Assembly: GCA_000277445.1 (NCBI GenBank)
Contig: AJWJ01000028.1
Span: 1-64,000 of the forward strand
DNA length: 64,000 nucleotides
From: Polysphondylium violaceum
Taxonomy: Eukaryota > Evosea > Eumycetozoa > Dictyosteliales > Dictyosteliaceae
Direction of reading: 5' to 3'
Both the position numbers and the translations under genes were made by a program. Numbering within the stretch: the first letter of the stretch is position 1; each line of letters opens with the position of its first letter. Of this stretch, positions 45,709 to 56,090 are shown piece by piece. The notes beneath the pieces were generated by a model. The model was not told the DNA's origin and made no database searches. It was given only the letters and a program-made list of their open reading frames with translations.

Positions 45709-46941
45709 TTAACCAGTAAAAATACCAGTAGAGAATTTTGAAAAGGATGATTTTTGAAATTGTGGATCATTGCATTCAAATTGAGAATTTAAATCTACAT
45801 ATGAAACACAAGTTGTGTCTTTGGAAAAACCATATTGTTCGAGTAACTCTACTGGATTTGAGTGGTAGGAAACAAATTCTTCTTGTGGGAATTTAATAAA
45901 GGGAGAAATATCAGAATTGGAAGACATTGACATGGATTCTTTTAAACTTGGACTGACAGTGTGAATCAATAGTTTACTGTTTGGTGCAGACAATAAACTA
46001 ATAGAATTCATAAGATTTGAAATTTCATTTTCATTAAGATACATAAGCAAACCTTCCATAATCCAGAGTGTGTGCATGGCAGAATTGAATCCACTGTCCA
46101 ACAATGAGGAGATCCAACGATCATCTTGAACCAAATTACCAGCAATGTGTTCCAAACGACAGGAGCTCACTGGTTGAATATATTTTTGTGCAGTTTCCAA
46201 AACTTTTTTCTTGTAGTCCATGACAGAGGGCAAATCGATTTCAAACACAGATACATGAGCGGGAATAGGAAGTCTGAGTGCTCTTGAATCTAGACCAGCA
46301 CCACAAAAAACGACTTGGGTATAAAAAAATGAAGTAGGAACACTACCTCTGACTGAAAGACTGTCCATTAAAACTTGATCAATATATTTTGTTCTAAATC
46401 CAATTCTAGAGATGGAACGTTTACTTAGAAATTCCAACCAAGAGTTTAATGGATGTGACTTTTCAACAAATTCGCTAAACATTTGACACTCTTTATCTTT
46501 GATATCGTTGTCGGTCGATGATGAATAAAACTTTGAAAAACTATCGATCAACAATTTCTTGGAGTCTACTGAATCTAAAAAAAACACTGCAAATGGATCA
46601 TAAATACAAATTTGGTCTCTAATAAATGAGATATCGTTGTGTGAAATCAAGTGTGGTTGAAATATTCCTTTGGTAATGATTTCTCTTGCATGTTGTATTT
46701 CTATTTCTTTAATTTTATTATTTATATTACTATTATATTGATTGTTATTATTACTATTATATGCACTTCCTGTATTATTATTACTTGGACCGCCATGTAG
46801 GGTTGGGTCCTTGTTTAATGTATCTGAGTTTATAAGATTTAAGTATTTCTGTGTAATGATGGCTCTTGAGGCTGCTACAAATATAGATGTTCTAGCAACA
46901 CCCTTGGTGACATCATCATCATATAAATTATCTGTTTCCAT
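45709..46941 (-). CDS. SAM-dependent methyltransferase, LCMT/PPM1-like
   Basis: Single exon of 410 residues, starting METDNLYDDDVTKGVARTSI. The family marks are the N-terminal TSIFVAASRAI and the region RTKYIDQVLMDSL. The SAM-binding motif is VVFCGAGLDSRALRL, the acidic loop is VFEIDLPSVMDYKKK, and LWIMEGLLMYLNE follows. This is the arrangement of leucine carboxyl methyltransferases and the related TIGR00027 group. LCMT1 methylates the C-terminal Leu of PP2A. The protein lacks clear extra LCMT1-specific features and could instead be a polyketide- or small-molecule O-methyltransferase, a group abundant in dictyostelids. An Asn-rich insert lies at about 55-75. Confidence 0.85.
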   Translation of the reverse strand: METDNLYDDDVTKGVARTSIFVAASRAIITQKYLNLINSDTLNKDPTLHGGPSNNNTGSAYNSNNNNQYNSNINNKIKEIEIQHAREIITKGIFQPHLISHNDISFIRDQICIYDPFAVFFLDSVDSKKLLIDSFSKFYSSSTDNDIKDKECQMFSEFVEKSHPLNSWLEFLSKRSISRIGFRTKYIDQVLMDSLSVRGSVPTSFFYTQVVFCGAGLDSRALRLPIPAHVSVFEIDLPSVMDYKKKVLETAQKYIQPVSSCRLEHIAGNLVQDDRWISSLLDSGFNSAMHTLWIMEGLLMYLNENEISNLMNSISLLSAPNSKLLIHTVSPSLKESMSMSSNSDISPFIKFPQEEFVSYHSNPVELLEQYGFSKDTTCVSYVDLNSQFECNDPQFQKSSFSKFSTGIFTG

Positions 46942-47968
46942 TTTTAAAAATAATTTGTTGTTTAAATAAAATACTTTTCTATAAAGATGTTTTAAATAAA
47001 ATAATTTAATTGTTCTTGAAAGCTTTTTTAATATTCTATTATATATAAATAATATATATAAGCTATAAATTAAAAAAAAAAAAAAAAAAAAGAAAGAAAA
47101 AAAGGTTAGTATAAATGTATATATTTAATAAATAAATAAAAATAAATATGAATTTAGAAATCTTTTAGTTTTATGAGGTAGCTAAAAATGAAACATGTAT
47201 AAATATGGATTATGTGTGTTGAATGTGTGGTGTGAAGTGTGTAAATAGTGTAAAGGGTGAAGGGGTGAAGGGGGCCACACTTCAACGAAAATTTAAAAAT
47301 TACAAATAAAGAAAGGACAGAGAAAAAAGAAAAAGGTACCTTTTAAAACTCGTTGATTAGTTGACAAACTAATTAACTAATTCTATAAAGACACGATTAA
47401 CATATAACTACACCAATAAAAAAACAAAAACAATAAAGATTGACCACAATGACTAATATGAATTACTTTACTTTTTTTTTTTTGTTTTATATTACTGATA
47501 TCACCTGATAAGTAAAAAAGTATAGATATAAAACAGATATGTATGTATATATATATAACAAATAGAAAAAGAAATAAAACTAATAAATAAACTATTGGTC
47601 GAAAAAAAGATGAAATGAAATGATTTGCTTTTTTTTTTCTTATTCTTTTGAAAATGATAATACACTAGTAAACTCAAACGTTGCGGTAGGGCTTTTGTGT
47701 TGTTGCTGTTGCTGGTTATATGGATATAAAAGTGATTGATATTTACGAATGCATTTTGGATATTAGAGTATTGAGGCTCCACATGATATAGGAATAATAA
47801 TTATAATGGAAAATAAAAAAAACACCTATCAACAAGTCAATTGCTTGTCATGTGTATTTGAAATTTCTTGTGGATATGTCCAATTTTGATTTGGTGGTGA
47901 AAGAAAAAAATCAATTTGAGGTGAAAAATTTTTTTAAAAAATTTTTAATTGTTTTTTTTTAATTTTTT

Positions 47969-48010
47969 TTTTCCTTCCCCCATATTAAATTTTCTATGGG
48001 GGAAGGAAAA
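47969..48010. repeat. Perfect 16-bp hairpin with 10-nt loop
   Basis: TTTTCCTTCCCCCATA (47969-47984) is the exact reverse complement of TATGGGGGAAGGAAAA (47995-48010). The polypyrimidine/polypurine arms are GC-rich against the local background, so chance is unlikely. Confidence 0.6.
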
Positions 48011-48213
48011 CGCATAAATATTCCGTTTGGGAATGGCAGGTTATGTGTATCACATCAGAGTCACACTTTTCCACTCATTGACAAAAAGAAGGGGTGTGTG
48101 GTTATCGATAAAAAGATGCCCCCAGACTTTAAAAATAATCTTTTTTTGTCACCATCGTGACACATTAATTAATTTATTTTATTTATTTTATTTCTTTATG
48201 TGTGTAGGTGAAT

Positions 48214-48491
48214 AGGATTTCTAAAAATATATTGAAAACTCCCACGTTGAACTTGGAGAGGAGTTGACATTGCTGAATGCAGAGCATTGGACCTAAATTG
48301 ATTTTGATTTTACTCCCACGATATTTCAACAATAGATTGGTGTTTTCATTTTGATAGGAAAACAGTGTACAATGGGCAGGTGAGCCACCAACATTGTCAC
48401 ATTTTTTTAAAAAAAAATAAAAATAAACCAAAGACCAAAGATTAAAATATGATAGGATTTTAAAAGTATTCAATATATTTTTAGAAATCCT
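48214..48491. mobile_element. Short inverted-repeat element, MITE-like
   Basis: Ends at 48214-48240 and 48465-48491 are 27-nt terminal inverted repeats, starting AGGATTTCTAAAAATATATT, that match at 26 of 27 positions. The 278-bp span has no recognisable transposase; its interior is moderately AT-rich with one minus-strand ORF-like stretch of no known family. A target-site duplication is not obvious from the flanks (GGTGAAT / GAAATGA). It is probably a small non-autonomous DNA element, or a long-stem hairpin locus. Confidence 0.5.
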
Positions 48492-48927
48492 GAAATGATC
48501 ATCTCAGTTCATGGGCCGCCCTTTACTTGAGAATTTCCCTTTTAGTCAGTATCATAATAATAAAGATAACAAAAGATAAATGAGGTTTCTAAATATAAAT
48601 TTGTTTAAACAATAAACCAATAAAACCATTAAACTCAAATTTGTCGTTTACAGCTAGTAAATAGTAGTCATTATACATATTTGAATATGAACCATTTTCC
48701 AGTGTTGATATTTTCCCCCAGAAAAAAATTTAGAACTTCGCAGGAATTTTATATTGAAAAAATTGACGCTTACCCCAGTCATCATCACACACGAAAAATA
48801 AAAATTTTAAAATAAAAAAAAAAAAGAAGTGATTTACAGAGGACATTATTTGTGTGTAATATATTGTGTATATGATATTGTGTGTTGTATAGATAACCAA
48901 CACAACAACACATTCAACGAATAAAAC

Positions 48928-51175
48928 ATGTCTGATCAATCATCTTATAAAAAAGAAACAGCTTCAACTGAAGATTACAAAGACAGAGAATTCAATTATT
49001 GGTTATTGTTCCTTTTGACCGTGATTTTGATTCCATGTACATTTTGGTTATATAGAAAACTATTCCCAAAGAAAGAGAAATTAGTATTATCATGTCATTG
49101 TGCAGGTTGTAAAGAGAAAGAGAATGAAAAGATTAGAATACAAAAATTAGCATTAAAATCAACTGAAACCAAAATCAAGATGGGTATTGTCGCTGTCTTG
49201 TATTTCTTCTTTTTCATAATGTTATACACTGTATTGTCAAGCAATCATATTGAAAAAGAGCCATACAATCCATACACTGTTTTAGGTCTTTCATCTGTAA
49301 GTTTTGTCAATATTAGTAGGTGATGATTATGATAGTGATGATGATGATTAACATATACAATAACAACAATAGGGAGCACAAATGGATGAAATTAAAAAAG
49401 CATACAGACAATTAAGTTTAACTTATCATCCAGATAAATGTATTAAATCAGCTGATGAAGAGTTTTGTAATGAAAAGTACATTGCAATTTCAAAGGCCTA
49501 TGAAATATTGACAGATGAAGGTGTAAGAGAAAAGTATGAGAAATATGGTAATCCTGATGGTCCACAAGCCATTAGTGTTGGCATTGCTTTACCTTCTTGG
49601 TTGATCAATAGAAGCAACTCACCATTGGTTTTAGCAGGTTATTTGTTATTGTTGGTTGGTGCTGTACCAGCCGGTGTTTACTTTTGGTCCAAGAGATCTA
49701 GCAAGTTTTCAGAAGCAACCGTGTTGAACGATACATTGGGATTCTATTATCACATGATTGATGGCACCTGTCGTTTGAAATCTTTGATTGAGATTATTGG
49801 TGCATCTTTGGAGTTCAAGAATGAGATTCCTGACAGAAACAGCGACGAGGAGGCGCTAAAGAACCTCGAAAAGCATATCCCCGTCGATTACAAGGTCAAG
49901 AAAGCACGTTTCAACGCACCCTATGTCATCAAGACCACCAAACTCATCTATGCCCACATTAGCAGAGTTCATCAACATCTCTCACCCAACCTCAGAGATG
50001 ATCTCACTGTCATTCTCAAAAAGTATCGTATGCTCCTCAATGGCGCCTTCCAAATCCAACTCAGCCAAAACAAGAGACAAATCGGTCCCTTGACCGAGTT
50101 GGTCAAGCTCTCTCAATGCATGATGCAATCTGCTTGGGATGATCAATCACTTAAACAACTTCCCCACATTGATCACTACTTGATCAGCGATCTTAAAAAG
50201 GTTTATCACATTCCAGATATCGTCAAATTCAAGAGCACCGAACAAGAAAAGAGAAACGAGATCCTCACCAAGGCCAACTTGTCCCCAGAGCAAATCCAAG
50301 ACGTTGAATATGTCCTTGCCAAGATTCCCGCTCAAATTGGCATCAAGTTCAAGATCACCAGCGAAGACGAAAAGATCTTGGCTGGCTCTGTTTGCACCAT
50401 CGAGATTGAATTCACCGATGCATTTGCCCTCAAAAAGGAAAGAAAAGAAGAAGCTGCTGCTGCCGCCGCTGCCAACTCTCCAACTCCCCTCAAAGCCATT
50501 GGCGGTGGTTCTAAAAAGAAAGCCGTCAAGCCCAGACGTGGCCCCGCTCCAAAGAAAAGAGTCACTTCACCAAAATTGGACGATTCCTCTTCATCCACCC
50601 CCACCGTCACTACCGCCACCATCACCGAAGAAACCACCACCGAGGACTCTAAAAAAGACAAAAAGAAATCAAAGAAGGCCAAAGACTCTGACTCTGAAAA
50701 TGAAGACAAAGAAACCAACGCCGAGTCAGACTCTGACGACGATCTCTCTAGTGGAGACGAATCAGACTCTGATTCAGACTCCGATTGGGAACCAGTCCAA
50801 AAGAAAGCCAAGCCCAGCAAAGACATCTATCACACTCCATTCACTCAAGATGAAAAACCACTTTGTTATTGGATCTTTTTCGGAAATCGTCAAAAGAATG
50901 AATTGATTGGCATCAACAAGAGTGAATCTTATGAACCAGGTACCAGTGTCAAAGTTCAATTCCTCACCTCCCCAGAACCAGGCGTTCAATCCTATACCCT
51001 CTATGTTATGTGTGATGGTTACATTGGTTGTGACTATGAAACCAATGTCAATATTGTCTGTGAAAAGAATCCAAATCCAATCGTTCTTCCAAAACCCCAA
51101 CCACCACAAGCTAAAAAACCAGCCGCTGCCGCCGCCCCTAAAAAAGCATCAATCAAAGAAGAAAAAGATGATTAA
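48928..51175 (+). CDS. sec63: SEC63 translocation protein with J domain
   Basis: Two exons, 48928-49296 and 49373-51175, give about 723 residues. The N-terminus has two membrane spans (about 24-45 and 85-105). A lumenal J domain (about 115-180) follows, with YHPDKC and MDEIKKAYRQLS; the intron falls inside it. A third span (PLVLAGYLLLLVGAVPAGVY) and the cytosolic Sec63/Brl domain come next. The tail is very acidic and Ser-rich with a final Ala/Lys/Pro stretch. Sec63 recruits BiP to the Sec61 channel for post-translational import into the ER. The central part (about 49850-50800) uses many C-ending codons, unlike the first exon. Confidence 0.93.
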
Positions 51176-51417
51176 AATAAATTTATATACTAAACAACGT
51201 TTTTTTTAAAAAAAACCTTTATTCATTAAAACAACAATCATTTATTTATATCAACAATGCATATGTATCATTTCCTCAAATTCCAAAAACAACAACTAAC
51301 AAATCTTGATTTTTTTTTATTTTTTTTAAATTTTTTGTGTTTTTTTTGCAAGTTTTCCACAAGTGTTTTTTATTCATTGTTTTGCATCCTCTTTTGTATT
51401 ATTATATATATAGAGAA
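51176..51417. other. Short spacer, no gene seen
   Basis: 242 bp of AT-rich DNA with T-runs; 3' UTR of SEC63 and the leader of the next gene. Confidence 0.5.
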
Positions 51418-52791
51418 ATGTCAAAGAAAAAGAACCCATTTTCATTTTTTAGTTTTGAGGAGACCACTACAAATAGTAGTAGCAGTAATAATATTGTTGG
51501 TACTCCTCCAAAAACAAACGATTTTATACCACCTCCACCTGTAGATGATTTTCTCAATATTCCTCCTCCCAGTGTTTCTAAAACAACAAAGATAAAGAAA
51601 CCACCAACACAGCTATTTAATGGTAGTGATGATGATGATGATGACGACGATGACGATGATGATAGTGATGACGACGATGATGATGACGATGACGACGATG
51701 AGGTCGTAGAGAAACCAAGTTTACCTGTATTCAATAATAGTAACAGTACAACAGCAACAAAGAAATCTAGAAATACAACTACTGCAGCAACAGCTGCAAG
51801 TACTACACAACAACAACAAATACCTTTACCATCATTAACAACACCACCATCGATAAAGAGTGAAAAACAACCTGCAACTAAAAAGAGATTGGATCAATTG
51901 TTTGATGATCAGCTTTCTTTACAAGATAAATCATTAAATTCTGAAGATCCAGATAATATAGCTCCAACTACTACACAATCACATCAACAACCAAAGATTC
52001 AACCACCTTTAATTATTTCACCAACACCCTCAGTTACTGCTGCTGTTAATATAAGTACAACACCTATTGTCACAAATACACCTACCACCATATTACCTAT
52101 TCCAACAACAGCGACAACAGTCACACCGCCATCTTTACCCATCCCAACACAACAACCAATAACAACAGCAGCAATAAATACTATATTACCATCACCATCA
52201 CCCCCAACAACAGTAACAGCAGCGGCGGTGACAACAACAGCAACAAATGCAGTAACAACGACAATAAATAACAATAATGAAGAAATGATAGCATTGAAAT
52301 TACAAATTGAAAAGTTACAAAACGAAAACCAACAACAACAATCGACTATCAAAACTCTTAAACAAAGATGCGTTAAATATAAAACAGAAAAAGAGGCAGG
52401 AGATGTAAAATTACAACAAGCAGAATTGGTATTGGAACAATTTAAAATCAAAGAGGCACAAGAGACAAAGATCATGGAGGATATGGTAGCTCAAATTGAA
52501 GACAATCTTGCAGCCACTAAAAAGCGAGCACAAAATGCCGAACAAATGGTGGATCAATTGAAAAATGAAATATCAATGCTCAGATCCAGTGGATCAAATA
52601 ATCCAGAGGTCCAAGATCTCAGATATCGTCTTATGGATGCCCGCGAAAAGGGAAGAATGGTATCACAGTTACTTTATAAAGCAGCAGGCGAAGCTGACGT
52701 AAATATTAAAAATCTTATGACTGGCATTCAAACTCTTCAAAATATATCTGGCTATTTGACTTCGATTGACAAAGTTTCAACATTACCATAA
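51418..52791 (+). CDS. Coiled-coil protein, possibly ENTR1-like
   Basis: Single exon of 457 residues. The ATG at 51418 was chosen over an in-frame upstream ATG (81 nt earlier) because it has the A-rich context usual for these genes, and the upstream codons are hydrophobic T-run sequence. Layout: a short head (MSKKKNPFSFFSFEE), Pro-rich patches, a long Asp run (about 67-95), a Thr/Pro/Ala-rich linker, and a coiled coil from about 300 to 430 (LKLQIEKLQNENQQQQ onward). The end, IKNLMTGIQTLQNISGYLTS, then IDKVSTLP, is conserved-looking. It resembles the C-terminus of endosome-trafficking regulator ENTR1 in general form, but I cannot confirm this. A scaffold role is likely. Confidence 0.75.
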   Translation: MSKKKNPFSFFSFEETTTNSSSSNNIVGTPPKTNDFIPPPPVDDFLNIPPPSVSKTTKIKKPPTQLFNGSDDDDDDDDDDDDSDDDDDDDDDDDEVVEKPSLPVFNNSNSTTATKKSRNTTTAATAASTTQQQQIPLPSLTTPPSIKSEKQPATKKRLDQLFDDQLSLQDKSLNSEDPDNIAPTTTQSHQQPKIQPPLIISPTPSVTAAVNISTTPIVTNTPTTILPIPTTATTVTPPSLPIPTQQPITTAAINTILPSPSPPTTVTAAAVTTTATNAVTTTINNNNEEMIALKLQIEKLQNENQQQQSTIKTLKQRCVKYKTEKEAGDVKLQQAELVLEQFKIKEAQETKIMEDMVAQIEDNLAATKKRAQNAEQMVDQLKNEISMLRSSGSNNPEVQDLRYRLMDAREKGRMVSQLLYKAAGEADVNIKNLMTGIQTLQNISGYLTSIDKVSTLP

Positions 52792-53321
52792 ATAGATGAA
52801 TAATAAACTTTTTTAAATCCCTCCCTAGATTTGTATATATAAAACAATGACCCTCGCATCTTGAAAGACATTCGCGTGATTGAATGTCAATCTTGGTTAG
52901 TTTTCATTCATTCTCAGTAATGACAAAGATATTTAATTTGGTACAATAAAGCCCCACAAAGGAAAAAGAAAAGTCTTTAAAAATTTATGATTGGGCAATA
53001 AAATTATGGTGGTTTTTTTCATTATTTTTTTTTTTTGAGGAATGTTGTTGACTCCAAGCATGTCGCATGTGTCGGCATTTTGAAATTTTTGATCAAATTT
53101 TCAAAAAAAAATATCTTTTTGTTGTAAAATTCATTTTTTTGAATTTTTATTTTTTTTAAATTTTTTCAATTTCTAATGAAATTCTAGATGGCTCGCCTCT
53201 ACAAACAAAGATTTTTTTTTTTCCGGTAAGCGTTTCTACTTTTTGTAAAACACTGTTCTTGTATCTTCACACACACCAAATTTTTATTTTTTTTATTTAT
53301 AAATAATTAAAGAAAGTAAAG
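52792..53321. other. Spacer, no gene seen
   Basis: AT-rich spacer with the amylase promoter. CCTCGCATC...CATTCGCGTGATTGAATG near 52853-52888 is a little GC-richer; nothing recognisable. Confidence 0.5.
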
Positions 53322-55038
53322 ATGAAATATAAAAACACATCATCTTCATCTTTTTTATATATCTCTCTCACTGTTTTTGTCTGTCTACTTTGTGTCATGT
53401 GTACTAGAGCACAATCAAATATTCCCAATGGTGGAATGATGATGTATGAGTTGTCAACAAGACCATGGTTATACAATCTCTCTCAACAATACAATATGGA
53501 TATTGTTACTTTAAATGGTATGATTTCACATGTGTGCTCAATATAGATATTATAGATGATCTAATTGTTTATTATTATTATTCTTATAAAAGATATACCA
53601 ATGCAAGAATTTCAAAAAATCAAAGATATGGGATTTGATATGGTTTGGATGATGGGTGTTTGGGAATTGGGTCAATATGGATTAAATTATGACCAAACCA
53701 ATCAAGGACTCCTCCAACACTATGCCCAAGTTTTACCAGGCTACACTCAATCTGATATTATTGGATCACCCTATGCCGTTACAAACTATACTTTAAACAC
53801 ACAATTGGGATTTGAACAAGATCTTATCAATTTTAGAAAAAAGTTGAATGCCATGGGTTTATTGTTGATGTTGGATTTTGTTCCAAATCATACTGCAGTA
53901 GATTGTGAATGGACTACCACTGAAATGGATTACTATATACGTGCACCTAAAAACATTCAACCACCATATGATCCAAATACCTATTTACCAAGCGGTATTG
54001 CCTATGGCAGTGCTGGCTGGGGCGGCGGTTGGCCTGATACTGCCCAATTAAACATTTGGAATCCAGATACTATGGCTGCTAGAATCAATGAATTATTAAC
54101 GTATGTGTTTTATTATCAACCAATAATGTAAACTACATTTTACTAACCGACATACACTACTACTCTACAGAGTTGCTTCATTTGCAGATGGTATTAGATG
54201 TGATATGGCTTATTTATTATTAAATTCATTATTTTCACAAAATTGGGGCACCCAATTACAATCATGGGGATACACTCAACCAGATCAAGAATGGTGGGAG
54301 ATTGCCATTGACAAAGTAAAGAGTGTCTATCCAAATATTATATTTTTGGCAGAAGTTTATCATCCATGGGAAGAACAATTACAACAAGTTGGTTTTGACT
54401 ACACCTATGATAAAATGCTTCACGACTATCTTGGCGGTGGTAACATGGATCAAGTTAGAGATTGGATCTCTGGTCATTCTATCAACTTTGCCAAACATTC
54501 TGCTCATTTTATTTCAAATCACGATGAACCTAGAGGTGCCAACTTTTTCGGTAGTTGGTGGAGATCAGATGCTGCCGCTTTGATTACCTATACCCTTCCA
54601 GGTCTTAGATTCTTCTGGTGGGGTGATTTCCAAGGCTACCAAAACCAATTGGATGTACATTTGAGAAGAGAGGAATCAGAACCAGCCGTCGACACTGCAA
54701 TGGTATTCTATCAAAACTTGACATCCATTATAAGTGATCCCGTATTTAAATTTGGTACATTCCAATATTTAAATGTTAGCAATGATGACAGTGGCTCATT
54801 GGTTGCCTACAAATGGAGCTATCAAGGCGAGAAAAGACTTTGTGTATTAAATTTCACTGGTCAAGATGCCTCAGGCAATATTGTTTTAGACGATGCTGAA
54901 CCACTCAATGGTAACGATACAATTGCAGTCACTGATCTCTTATCATCAACCACTTATTACCGTTCTGCCGAAGAAATGAGAACATCTGGTTTATTTGTTA
55001 TTATCAATTCATGGTATGGTCAAATCTTTAAATATTAA
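53322..55038 (+). CDS. Secreted alpha-amylase family (GH13) enzyme
   Basis: Three exons (53322-53517, 53593-54100, 54171-55038) give about 523 residues. A signal peptide spans about residues 1-31 (LYISLTVFVCLLCVMCTRAQ). The GH13 motifs appear in order: region I LDFVPNHT, region II FADGIRCDMA with the nucleophile Asp, region III FLAEVYHP with the acid/base Glu, and region IV FISNHDEPR with the third Asp. A short C-terminal beta domain follows. All three catalytic acids are present, so activity on alpha-1,4-glucans is expected, outside the cell or in digestive compartments. The WWGDFQGYQ and LHRR-like tail differ from animal amylases and look more like the bacterial or protist type. Exact substrate unknown. 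Confidence 0.9.
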
Positions 55039-55200
55039 TTTATTTAAATTTATATATTGTTGTTGTTGTAAAAATAAACAAAATAAATAAAATACTAGTA
55101 GATATTGATATTTATTTAAAAAAAATCAAAGAGATATTTAGTTATTTAATTATTTATTTCTATATTTCTAAAAAAAAAAGGATTTGTTTTTGATAAACAA

Positions 55201-55446
55201 TTAATTAAATTTGATTACCCATCCATTTTTACTCGTAGCTATTATTAAATTATTTCTTTTACGTCTTGAAATATTATTATTGATCACCATTTTTGAATGT
55301 TATTATTTGTTATTGATCTTTTTATACATAACAGTAGAATCATTCTTTTTTTTATAAAACGGCAAGATGAAAAAACATAAATCATCAAATGATGTTAATA
55401 ATCTGCTTTCTTTGACTGAATTACCAAGAGTTTTTCTTAATGCCAT
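55201..55446 (-). CDS. Possible 60-residue basic protein
   Basis: Exon 1 is 55446-55328 (MALRKTLGNSVKESRLLTSF, then DDLCFFILPFYKKKNDSTV) and exon 2 is 55264-55201. They join through a 63-nt intron with a GTATAA donor and TTCAAG acceptor to end RKRNNLIIATSKNGWVIKFN. Without splicing, exon 1 stays open for 48 codons. The first 20 codons look protein-like, but both exons are short and AT-rich, so chance is possible. No family recognised. Confidence 0.3.
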
Positions 55447-55560
55447 GTTTTATTATTATTATTTGTTTATAGAGATAGTATTTGTAAATAATTGTTATTA
55501 TTATTTAATGCCAAGTATTAAATGAATTCGAAATCAAAGCAATATCGATGCCAATAAATA

Positions 55561-55578
55561 GTAGTTTTTAAAAACTAC
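55561..55578. repeat. 18-bp perfect palindrome
   Basis: GTAGTTTTTAAAAACTAC is its own reverse complement. It lies 115 nt upstream of the possible small minus-strand gene and could be a dimeric factor site. Confidence 0.4.
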
Positions 55579-56090
55579 CAGAACAAAAATATATCTAAAT
55601 TTTGCACATGACGCCATTATAATGCTCTTGAAAAAAAGGTGATTATAATCTTGATTCGATGGGTAAAAATTAAAATGGAAACAATTTTTACAAATTTAGA
55701 ATTTTTTTTTTTACGTTTTCAATCCATGTGATACGAAATTATTTGAAATCATAGCCCGCACAAAGGACACCTTGCAAAATCTTTAACTTGAAATCCACTC
55801 TAGATTTCTATAAACAAAGTCGGACAGATCAACGAGAGTATATGTGATTATATTGAATGTTTATACTAAAAGTTGGCATTTACAAAGTAGACAGAAAAAA
55901 GTAGATTATGATGAGAGTATCAGGTCAAGTGTCTCTGTTGACAAGTGTGTACAGATGGTCGTATGAGATTTATACACCCTACCCACCTCTCCTGATTGAT
56001 GAATTCCCACCAATAAATAAAAAAAAAAAAAAATCATGTGCGTAAAATTGTAATCAACATCATTTTTCATTAGGGGGTACTCGCGCAAAA

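Larger units (their letters stand above)
46942..48927. other. Long spacer with hairpin and inverted-repeat element
   Basis: 2 kb of AT-rich DNA. A perfect 16-bp hairpin lies at 47969-48010 and a 278-bp inverted-repeat element at 48214-48491 (both listed). A minus-strand ATG TGG AGC... stretch ending in GTAAATATC near 47743-47786 could be a tiny 5' exon but connects to nothing I can identify. Confidence 0.5.
55039..56090. other. Spacer with one doubtful small gene
   Basis: About 1 kb. It has a possible spliced small gene on the minus strand (55201-55446), an 18-bp perfect palindrome (55561-55578) and the promoter of the TMTC-like gene. The rest is unremarkable. Confidence 0.5.

Noticed and set aside
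47501-47782. 93-codon minus-strand ORF
   Set aside because: It starts from a non-ATG codon and is rich in Tyr/His/Phe from AT repeats; no family or splicing support.
51402-51734. Minus-strand poly-Ser ORF
   Set aside because: It is the complement of the Asp run in the coiled-coil gene.
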